A stretch of 7,544 bases of DNA, taken from the NCBI GenBank assembly GCA_900551185.1, contig URVF01000073.1, positions 1 to 7,544 on the forward strand, written 5' to 3'. The number at the start of each line of letters is the position of its first letter. Position 1 is the stretch's first letter. The DNA is from an uncultured Collinsella sp. Lineage in GTDB: Bacteria; Actinomycetota; Coriobacteriia; Coriobacteriales; Coriobacteriaceae. Position numbers and translations under genes: made by a program. The notes beneath the pieces were generated by a model that saw nothing but the letters and a program-made list of their open reading frames with translations, made no database searches and was not told the origin of the DNA. Below, piece after piece: positions 1 through 5,731 of this stretch.

Positions 1-55
1 TTTTTTTTCAAGCAGAAGACGGCATACGAGATCTTGCCTAGTCTCGTGGGCTCGG
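1..55 (+). other. Illumina P7/Nextera i7 primer left in the assembly (not genomic)
   Basis: Bases 9-32 are the P7 adapter sequence, which starts CAAGCAGAAGACGG and ends CGAGAT. Bases 33-40 (CTTGCCTA) sit where the 8-nt i7 index belongs, and 41-55 (GTCTCGTGGGCTCGG) are the 3' part of the Nextera i7 index primer. The eight T's at 1-8 fit the poly-T linker of the flow-cell-grafted P7 oligo. The usual transposon mosaic end does not follow base 55. Instead the sequence passes straight into coding DNA, so the primer probably mis-primed on a genomic site resembling its 3' end. The last 7 or so bases (49-55) may be both primer and genome, because they encode the Gly-Ser of a family motif. From memory the index is one base from Nextera N706 (CATGCCTA). 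Confidence 0.97.
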
Positions 56-255
56 GCGATGTGGAGATGACGGTTCCGAACTCTACGGGCTTTAAGGCGA
101 GCCTCACCTTGGGCAGTGGCGACTTCGAGAGCGATTTCCTTCCGCTTGGGTACGACGGCGATACCATTTTGAATCTTGAATTCGATAACGGGGATAAGTC
201 TGCTGTGTATAGTTTTGAAGTCGATTCGGGCGACATGTCGTTTGATTCGGAGTAG
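56..255 (+). CDS. C-terminal fragment of a DUF4097-like beta-repeat (putative adhesin) protein
   Basis: This is the last 65 or so codons of a gene whose 5' part is missing because the contig ends in adapter. The reading frame contains three spaced Ser-Gly-Asp turns (bases 52-60, 115-123 and 226-234), each in a hydrophobic/polar alternating context such as GSGDVEM and GSGDFES. This is the short repeated beta-strand pattern of the DUF4097 'putative adhesin' beta-solenoid family. The encoded end is very acidic (finishing SFDSE) and is followed by two adjacent stops, TAG at 253 and TGA at 256. No signal or membrane segment is visible in the part present. Family proteins are often found with PadR-type regulators and DUF1700 membrane proteins, but none can be seen here. 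The molecular role is unknown. An apparent TTG start at base 34 lies in the sequencing index and is not real. Confidence 0.55.
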
Positions 256-302
256 TGAGGCAGACAAAAGCCTAGGCGAAGATATAGACGCGCTCTTTGA
301 TG

Positions 303-337
303 AAGGCGCCGAAGCCGAGATCGGCTCCGGCGCCTTT
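303..337 (+). terminator. Rho-independent terminator after the DUF4097-like gene
   Basis: A near-perfect inverted repeat: arm AAGGCGCCG (303-311) pairs with CGGCGCCTT (328-336), and AGCCGA (313-318) pairs with TCGGCT (321-326). A single A/C mismatch separates the two helices. A short T-containing tail follows (TTTGCCTTT, about 335-343). It lies 48 bp after the upstream stop codon and only 18 bp before the elp3 ATG, so it separates the two transcription units. The tail is interrupted by GCC, so termination may be incomplete. The opposite strand has no T-rich tail. Confidence 0.75.
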
Positions 338-342
338 GCCTT

Positions 343-348
343 TACAAT
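343..348 (+). promoter_or_regulatory. Candidate -10 box for a leaderless elp3 transcript
   Basis: TACAAT matches the sigma-A type -10 consensus at five of six positions. Six bases separate it from the elp3 ATG, which would place the transcription start at or next to the A of that ATG. No convincing -35 hexamer is seen about 17 bp upstream, where the terminator stem lies. The only purine-rich stretch before the ATG (GGGG, 349-352) is just 2 nt from the start codon, too close for a normal ribosome-binding site. Leaderless mRNAs are common in Actinobacteria, which makes this plausible but unproven. Confidence 0.35.
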
Positions 349-354
349 GGGGAC

Positions 355-2262
355 ATGGAACAGATTATCTTGAACATACTCGAGGCCCTGCGTCGCGGCG
401 AGACCGTGGACGACAAAGCGCTCGTCAAACTGATACATGCCGAGGCGCGCCGTGAGGGTGCCGACAAACGCGATTTGGCCAAGCGCCGTCTGCTGCCGTT
501 CTACCAGCGGGTTAAACGTGAGGAGCCGGTTCGGTGGGCTGCGTGGAATGTCGATTCCGATCTGGAGCGTCAACTGCTGCAGGTCCTGCGTATGAAGCCG
601 CGCCGAACGGCCTCGGGCGTGGCGACCATTACCGTCATTACCAAGCCCTGGCCATGCTCGGGCGATTGCCTGTTTTGCCCCAACGATCTGCGCATGCCCA
701 AGAGCTATCTGCACGCCGAGCCGGCATGCGCCCGTGCGGAGCAAAATTGCTTTGACCCGTATCTGCAGGTGAGCGCCCGTTTGACGGCGCTTTCGCAGAT
801 GGGGCATGCGACCGATAAGATCGAGCTCATTGTGCTTGGCGGTACCTGGAGCGACTATCCGGAAGGCTATCAGACATGGTTTATGTCGGAGCTCTTCCGC
901 GCGCTCAATGACGATGCCGTCGCCGGCGTGGCGGCCAACCCCATGTTGGCACGTCCGGGCATCAGCCGTGCCGAGGCGGGGCGTCTGCTCGATGACGCTC
1001 CCGCCGATGCCCTGCCGCCTGTGGTAGCAGAGCGCCGTGAGCGCTATCGGGCCGCCGGCATTGCGACAGACGAGGTCGAGCTTGCTGCCGGCGTTGCCGA
1101 CGAGCAGGGGCGTGTGGATGCTGCCGTGGGCGGCTATAACCGTGCGGTGCGTCGTCTGTACGGTCCCGGTACGCCGTGGGGCGAGGTCACTGAGTGGCAG
1201 ACGGCAACGATGGAGGAGCTCGAGCGTCAGCAGCGCATCAACGAGACGGCGAAGCATCGCGTGGTGGGACTCGTTATCGAGACGCGCCCCGATGCCGTAA
1301 CGCCGCAGGCGCTTACGCTCATCCGCCGCCTGGGCTGCACCAAGATCCAGATGGGTATCCAGAGCCTCGACCAGCACCTGCTCGATATCAACGAGCGTCG
1401 CATTTCGGTGGCGCAGATTGAACGGGCGTTTTCGCTTGCGCGCCTGTTTGGCTTTAAGATCCACGCGCATTTTATGCTTAACTTGCTGGGCGCCGCGCCC
1501 GAGGGGGACAAGCTCGACTACGAACACTTTATGACCGAGGGCGCCTTTATGCCCGACGAGGTCAAGGTCTATCCATGTGCGCTCATCGAGGGCTCGCGTC
1601 TGGTGGGCTGCTATGAGCGCGGCGAGTGGCGTCCCTATACCGAGGAAGAGCTGCTCGATGTGCTGGCCGACGACATCGTGGTGACGCCGGCGTTCTGCCG
1701 TATCAGTCGCATGATCCGCGACTTTAGTTCCGACGACATTATGGTGGGCAACAAGAAACCCAACCTGCGTCAGCTCGTTGAGAACCGCCTAGCTGCGCGG
1801 GGTGACGGTGCGACGGTGCGCGAGATTCGCTATCGCGAGATCAGCACGGCGGGCGCCGACTTGGATGAGCTGACCCTTGACGAGGAGGTGGCGTACGAGA
1901 CGCCGGTGACGCACGAGCGCTTTTTGCAGTGGGTGACGCCGCAGGGCAAGATCGCGGGCTTTTTGCGGTTGTCGCTGCCCGACCATTCGTTTGTTGCCGC
2001 GCATGCGGACGAGTTGCCGACGACGCCGGACGAGGCGATGATTCGCGAGGTGCACGTGTATGGCATGGCGGCACGCGTGGGCGACCAGGGCCAGGCGGCG
2101 CAGCATCACGGGTTGGGGCGTTTGCTCGTAGAGCGTGCGTGCGAGATTGCCCGGGATGCGGGTTATACGCGCATCAACGTGATCAGCGCGATTGGTACGC
2201 GCGAGTACTATCGCCATTTGGGTTTTTACGATCATGGACTCTATCTGCAAAAGGAGCTCTAG
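355..2262 (+). CDS. elp3: tRNA uridine(34) 5-carboxymethylaminomethyl-modification radical SAM/GNAT enzyme Elp3
   Basis: A 635-residue Elp3 homologue. Elp3 uses a 4Fe-4S cluster, S-adenosylmethionine and acetyl-CoA to attach the carboxymethyl-type side chain to wobble uridine 34 of tRNAs. In eukaryotes it acts within Elongator; bacterial forms work alone. The radical-SAM motif CX3CX2C is at C101, C105 and C108, preceded by the family signature RTASGVA (84-90). Other family landmarks are LGGTW (161-165), the IETRPD strand (308-313) and the MGIQS strand (about 333-337). The C-terminal acetyltransferase (GNAT) domain has the acetyl-CoA loop QHHGLG (583-588) and GTREYYRHLGF (614-624). About 95 residues (roughly 188-285) between the radical-SAM halves look like an insertion relative to the eukaryotic protein of about 550 residues. 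The ATG is 18 bp after a terminator and lacks a well-placed Shine-Dalgarno. The downstream gene starts immediately after its stop codon. Confidence 0.95.
   Translation: MEQIILNILEALRRGETVDDKALVKLIHAEARREGADKRDLAKRRLLPFYQRVKREEPVRWAAWNVDSDLERQLLQVLRMKPRRTASGVATITVITKPWPCSGDCLFCPNDLRMPKSYLHAEPACARAEQNCFDPYLQVSARLTALSQMGHATDKIELIVLGGTWSDYPEGYQTWFMSELFRALNDDAVAGVAANPMLARPGISRAEAGRLLDDAPADALPPVVAERRERYRAAGIATDEVELAAGVADEQGRVDAAVGGYNRAVRRLYGPGTPWGEVTEWQTATMEELERQQRINETAKHRVVGLVIETRPDAVTPQALTLIRRLGCTKIQMGIQSLDQHLLDINERRISVAQIERAFSLARLFGFKIHAHFMLNLLGAAPEGDKLDYEHFMTEGAFMPDEVKVYPCALIEGSRLVGCYERGEWRPYTEEELLDVLADDIVVTPAFCRISRMIRDFSSDDIMVGNKKPNLRQLVENRLAARGDGATVREIRYREISTAGADLDELTLDEEVAYETPVTHERFLQWVTPQGKIAGFLRLSLPDHSFVAAHADELPTTPDEAMIREVHVYGMAARVGDQGQAAQHHGLGRLLVERACEIARDAGYTRINVISAIGTREYYRHLGFYDHGLYLQKEL
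2251..2256 (+). promoter_or_regulatory. Shine-Dalgarno of the spermidine-synthase-like gene, inside elp3
   Basis: AAGGAG lies 6 nt before the ATG at 2263 and within the last codons of elp3 (Lys-Glu-Leu-stop). Ribosomes finishing elp3 therefore stop on top of the next gene's initiation site, which argues for a bicistronic mRNA with translational coupling and fixes the start of the second gene. Confidence 0.85.
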
Positions 2263-3141
2263 ATGAACAAGCCGAGTGTTTCTGCTGGCGTCGTTGCCGG
2301 CGTTGCCCTGGGAGCCGCGGCACTTGGTGCGGCCGCCGTCGCTGTTCGTGCTGCCTGTCTGCAGGTTGCGCGAACCCGCAATGGGTTGGCGCGTGTGAAG
2401 CGCGTGCACGATGGGGACGGCGATGAGATTCGCGTGTTGGTGCAAGGCAGCGTCTACCAAAGCGCAAGCTACGTCGGTGAGCGTTGGGCGGAGCCCGTCT
2501 TTGCGTACTATCGTGCGTTTGACGACGTGTTTGAGTCCGAGGATGCGATGCGCGATGCTTATGGTCACGGCATCAACCGCATGCTTGTGCTGGGTGGCGG
2601 CGGGTTTGCCTATCCCAAGTTTGCGCTGATGTCGCACGAGGGCTTGCGCATGGACGTCAACGAGTATGACGGAGAGATTACGCGCCTGGCGCGCCGCTGG
2701 TTCTACCAAGACGAGCTGGAGCGCGCGGCGGGCGATCGCCTGCGGGTGATAACCGCTGAGGCTCGCTCGTATCTGGGTGTGACGAGCGTGGGCCATCGTC
2801 GCTACGACGTGGTCGTGAGCGATTGCTTTGGCGGTGCCGAGCCCGTACGCGAGCTGGCGACGGTTGAGGCATTGCGTTTGGTGCGGGGCAGCCTAAATGT
2901 CGGTGGCGTCTACGTTGCCAATATCGTGAGTGCAAACGAGGGGAGCGATGTGACGTTCCTGCGCGACTGTGCCGCCACGGCGCTTGAGGTGTTCGACCAT
3001 GCTTGGGTGGTCCCATGTGGCGATGCAGAGTTCGGCGGCGAGGAGAATTATCTGCTCATCGCCAGCGACGGCGACTACGCCTTTGCCGAAGCTGTGCCCT
3101 TCGACACCGACTTCCTCGGTACCGTCCTTCACGACAAGTAA
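2263..3141 (+). CDS. Membrane-anchored spermidine-synthase-like protein (class I SAM-binding Rossmann fold)
   Basis: A 292-residue protein. Residues 8-32 form one hydrophobic Ala/Val/Gly-rich segment, probably an N-terminal membrane anchor or uncleaved signal. Residues about 55-270 resemble spermidine-synthase-like proteins: nucleotide-binding loop LVLGGGGF (108-115), acidic strand end MDVNEYD (130-136), VITAEARSYL (162-171) and the strand VVVSDCFGG (183-191). The GGGDGG motif of true spermidine synthases is changed to GGGGFAYP, losing its Asp. The protein may therefore transfer a methyl or other group rather than make polyamines, and the substrate cannot be told. The ATG directly follows the elp3 stop (TAG-ATG), with a good Shine-Dalgarno, so both are probably made from one mRNA. 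I am confident of the fold and family and not of the reaction. Confidence 0.8.
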   Translation: MNKPSVSAGVVAGVALGAAALGAAAVAVRAACLQVARTRNGLARVKRVHDGDGDEIRVLVQGSVYQSASYVGERWAEPVFAYYRAFDDVFESEDAMRDAYGHGINRMLVLGGGGFAYPKFALMSHEGLRMDVNEYDGEITRLARRWFYQDELERAAGDRLRVITAEARSYLGVTSVGHRRYDVVVSDCFGGAEPVRELATVEALRLVRGSLNVGGVYVANIVSANEGSDVTFLRDCAATALEVFDHAWVVPCGDAEFGGEENYLLIASDGDYAFAEAVPFDTDFLGTVLHDK

Positions 3142-3154
3142 GTCTCCCCGTCCC

Positions 3155-3170
3155 AAAAAAGACTGGTCTT
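3155..3170 (-). terminator. Weak hairpin with T-tract at the end of the helicase gene
   Basis: Read on the minus strand, AAGAC-CA-GTCTT (3170-3159) forms a short 5-bp palindrome that overlaps the helicase stop codon (TAA, 3171-3169). It runs into six T's (3160-3155). The stem is short and the 2-nt loop would open to 4 nt, so it is a weak intrinsic terminator at best. It occupies most of the 27-bp gap between the two convergent genes. No separate terminator is visible for the plus-strand gene ending at 3141. Confidence 0.3.
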
Positions 3171-5613
3171 AGGCGTGGTCGCGCCAGCTGAGGACGCGCT
3201 GCTTCATACCCTCGATGTCGAGCACGCCTTCGGCAAAGCCTTTGCGCACGAGCTCTTCGGGAACAAACTCGTCGTAGCGGTCAAAGTAAGGCACCTCGCC
3301 GGGATAGACGAGCTCGATGGGATCGAAGTCCTTCTCGGCCTCGGCGGCGAGCACCTCAAAGAACGTCTCCTCGTCGGCCTTCATCTTAAACTGCATAAAG
3401 TACGGACGTGACGGGTCGAGTCCGCGAAGGCCCAGTTCAGCGGCACACTTAATCTTGAGCATGCGCTCGAGCGCCAAAAAGGCGTAGCTGCCCAGCCAGG
3501 GGAAGAGCACCCAGGTGTCGCCACCCAGGTTGATGAGCGGCTTAGTTCCCGCGCCCGAAAGCTTGACCGTATGACGAGCCTGCGCTAAGCGGGCCCGTGC
3601 GTTACCCATGAGGTACGGATATGTCGCGTGCTCGTTGAGCGCCTTGCGCATGCGCTCGAGTACGTGTGTATTGATGTCGCCGGGGCAGTCGCCAAAGTAG
3701 GCCGGTACCCGGCCCTTGACCTGCGTGGCAAAGACAGTGTGACGCTTCCAGTCCACTTCCTCGACAATCCAGCAGTGTCCGGCGATGGCGATGCGCTCAC
3801 CGGGCGGGGGCGGATTAACAATCGTGCCCAGCTCGGCCGATTCGCTGCGAACGGTGAACTCCTCGTTTTCCTGGAACACAGCGTAGAACTTAAAGTTGTT
3901 GATGATGCGCTCGCCCGCGAGACCCACGATGAGCCCGCCACCTTCGGTGACCTGGATATGGTCGATCTTAATGAGGTGACGTAGCAGCACACGGTAATCG
4001 TCTGCCGAGACACGGTGGAAATAACTGAGCGTGAGCACGCGCTGGGCTAGTTCGGCCGGCGTGAGCTCGCCGGTGCTGGCGAGGGTCGACATAGTCTGGT
4101 GATAGAGCAGGCTGTAGGGGAGTCGATCGAGCTCGGGCGGCTCGACCCACTTTTCCTCGCGATAGAGTTGTACGAGCGCGATACCCTGCAGGAGCTTCCA
4201 GGGAATGGTTTCGGGCATCATCGTGCGCGGCTCGGGTTCTTCCTCGCGCATGACAAACCACATCTCGGGCGGAAGGTCGCGACGGCCTGTGCGCCCCATG
4301 CGCTGCAAAAAGGAGCTGACGGTAAACGGCGCGTCAATCTGGAAGGCGCGCTCCAGGCGGCCGATATCGATACCGAGCTCCAGCGTAGAGGTGGTGACGG
4401 TTGTCTGCGCCTGCTCCTCGTCGCGCATGAGCTCCTCGGCCGTCTCGCGCAGCGATGCCGAAAGGTTGCCGTGATGGATTAGAAAGCGGTCGGGCTCGTG
4501 TCGACTTTCGCAGTAGCTGCGCAGCATGGAGCACAGGGCCTCTGCCTCCTCGCGCGAGTTGGCAAAGACCAGGCACTTGCGGCCGCGCGTATGCTCAAAG
4601 ATATAGCCCATACCGGGGTCGGCGTTGTCGGGCGCCGTGTCGGTGGGGTTGAGAAGCGCCTGCTCGGTCGCTCGTGGGATGTCGACTTCGCCCTCGGGGG
4701 CCGAGGAAGTGCGACGGTCTTTGGGAGCGGCCTTGCCCCGTGCCCGCTCACGACGTTGACGGCGCTCCTCTTGTGCGAGCTGCCCGCTGTGACGCATGTC
4801 TTGGGCGCCGGCGGGCAGTGCCGTGGGCGCCACCGCCTCGATGCGCTCGCATGCGAGCACTTCGGCTTCCTGCGGACCTGTACTCGCGAATCCTCGCTGC
4901 TGCGCCTGGGGACCCGAGTTGTAGAAGTGCTCCATGGAGATGCGCCACACGCGGCGCGGCTCCTCAAAGCGGGGGATGACGCAGTTGCGCCCCGTCCCCT
5001 GCGACAGGAAGGCGCCCGTGCGCTCGGGGTCGCCGATGGTTGCCGACAGACCGATGCGGCGGGGCTGCACGCCTGCCATGCGCGAGAGCCGCTCGATAAG
5101 GCAGAGCGTCTGCCCGCCGCGGTCGCCGCGCATGAGCGAATGGACTTCGTCGATAACCACATAGCGCAGGTCGCAGAACATACGAGGGATCGCCATGTGC
5201 TTATGGATCAGGAGCGCCTCGAGTGACTCGGGCGTAATCTGCAAGATGCCGCTCGGTTTTTTGATGAGCTTAGCCTTGTGCGACTGCGAGACATCGCCAT
5301 GCCAGTGCCAGACAGGGATATCGGCTTCTTCGCACAGATCGTTGAGGCGGACGAATTGGTCATTGATGAGCGCCTTGAGGGGGCCAATGTAGAGGGCGCC
5401 CACGCTTGCGGGCGGGTTCTCCCAAAACTCGGTCAGGATGGGAAAGAAGGCTGCCTCGGTTTTGCCAGATGCCGTGGAGGCCGTCAGGAGCACATTGTCT
5501 TGCGTGTTGAAGATGGCATCTGCCGCCGCAACCTGGATGGAGCGCAGGCTCTCCCAATCGTGGGAGTAGATGAAGTCTTGGATAAACGGGGCGTAGCGGT
5601 CAAAGGCGTTCAC
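3169..5613 (-). CDS. Lhr/BrxHI-like DEAD/DEAH-box (superfamily II) helicase
   Basis: An 814-residue ATP-dependent helicase, numbered from the GTG at 5613. The first RecA domain has a Q-motif-like LRSIQ (Q27), Walker A TASTASGKT (44-52), the IGPLKAL motif Ia, the DEVH box (155-158) and SAT (190-192). The second has CLVFANS (347-353), TSTLELGIDIG (motif V, about 408-418) and QRMGRTGRR (437-445), followed by about 370 residues of the winged-helix/Lhr-core type. Lhr-like helicases translocate on single-stranded DNA; the BREX helicase BrxHI belongs here. Residues about 234-338, between the RecA domains, are an Ala/Gln/Arg-rich, probably disordered insertion with a basic patch. The GTG is chosen because AAAGGAGG lies 4 nt upstream; an in-frame TTG 30 bp earlier has no Shine-Dalgarno. 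It is the last gene of the minus-strand TerB_C/BrxD-type cluster. No separate promoter is obvious. Confidence 0.9.
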   Translation of the reverse strand: MNAFDRYAPFIQDFIYSHDWESLRSIQVAAADAIFNTQDNVLLTASTASGKTEAAFFPILTEFWENPPASVGALYIGPLKALINDQFVRLNDLCEEADIPVWHWHGDVSQSHKAKLIKKPSGILQITPESLEALLIHKHMAIPRMFCDLRYVVIDEVHSLMRGDRGGQTLCLIERLSRMAGVQPRRIGLSATIGDPERTGAFLSQGTGRNCVIPRFEEPRRVWRISMEHFYNSGPQAQQRGFASTGPQEAEVLACERIEAVAPTALPAGAQDMRHSGQLAQEERRQRRERARGKAAPKDRRTSSAPEGEVDIPRATEQALLNPTDTAPDNADPGMGYIFEHTRGRKCLVFANSREEAEALCSMLRSYCESRHEPDRFLIHHGNLSASLRETAEELMRDEEQAQTTVTTSTLELGIDIGRLERAFQIDAPFTVSSFLQRMGRTGRRDLPPEMWFVMREEEPEPRTMMPETIPWKLLQGIALVQLYREEKWVEPPELDRLPYSLLYHQTMSTLASTGELTPAELAQRVLTLSYFHRVSADDYRVLLRHLIKIDHIQVTEGGGLIVGLAGERIINNFKFYAVFQENEEFTVRSESAELGTIVNPPPPGERIAIAGHCWIVEEVDWKRHTVFATQVKGRVPAYFGDCPGDINTHVLERMRKALNEHATYPYLMGNARARLAQARHTVKLSGAGTKPLINLGGDTWVLFPWLGSYAFLALERMLKIKCAAELGLRGLDPSRPYFMQFKMKADEETFFEVLAAEAEKDFDPIELVYPGEVPYFDRYDEFVPEELVRKGFAEGVLDIEGMKQRVLSWRDHA

Positions 5614-5617
5614 GAGG

Positions 5618-5625
5618 CCTCCTTT
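5618..5625 (-). promoter_or_regulatory. Shine-Dalgarno that sets the helicase start at GTG 5613
   Basis: On the minus strand AAAGGAGG (5625-5618) is a near-perfect anti-16S match, 4 nt before GTG (5613-5611). It lies inside the longer open frame that begins with TTG at 5643, so that longer form would translate through its own ribosome-binding site. This is strong support for the shorter start. Confidence 0.85.
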
Positions 5626-5692
5626 CAAAAGCGAATCTCTCAACGCGGCGGGCAGTGGCTTGCTGCATTACCGCTTCAACGTTTGCCCAGAT

Positions 5693-5731
5693 AAAACCTG
5701 CCAAAATAAACCTATCCCTTTTTGGCAGGTT
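5693..5731 (-). terminator. Intercistronic hairpin/terminator between the BrxD-like and helicase genes
   Basis: On the minus strand a perfect 12-bp inverted repeat, AACCTGCCAAAA (5731-5720) with TTTTGGCAGGTT (5706-5695), encloses a 13-nt loop. It continues into TTAT (to about 5692), giving a TTTTAT tail after the stem. The stem begins inside the stop codon (TAA, 5732-5730) of the ATPase gene and lies about 80 bp before the helicase start. It has the shape of an intrinsic terminator but sits between genes that otherwise look like one operon. It may be a partial terminator that lowers helicase expression, or an mRNA-stabilising element. On the plus strand there is no T-tail. Confidence 0.65.

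Noticed and set aside
34..55. A TTG start codon for the first gene
   Set aside because: It lies within the sequencing index and primer. The gene's true beginning is missing.
176..373. A small plus-strand frame across the DUF4097 end and the terminator
   Set aside because: It overlaps the real reading frame, runs through the terminator hairpin into elp3 and has no ribosome-binding site or family resemblance.
1789..2796. A 335-codon open frame on the minus strand opposite elp3 and the spermidine-synthase-like gene
   Set aside because: It spans the boundary of two well-supported genes. Its product is a compositionally odd His/Arg/Ala-rich sequence with no recognisable domain, as expected for an antisense frame in GC-rich DNA.
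4498..5226. A 242-codon plus-strand frame opposite the helicase
   Set aside because: Antisense to conserved helicase motifs, with no Shine-Dalgarno and no domain; a shadow of the GC-rich codon pattern.
3169..5643. A longer helicase form starting at TTG 5643
   Set aside because: A near-perfect Shine-Dalgarno (5625-5618) lies inside this extension, just before GTG 5613. The TTG has no ribosome-binding site and the extra ten residues look like non-coding sequence.
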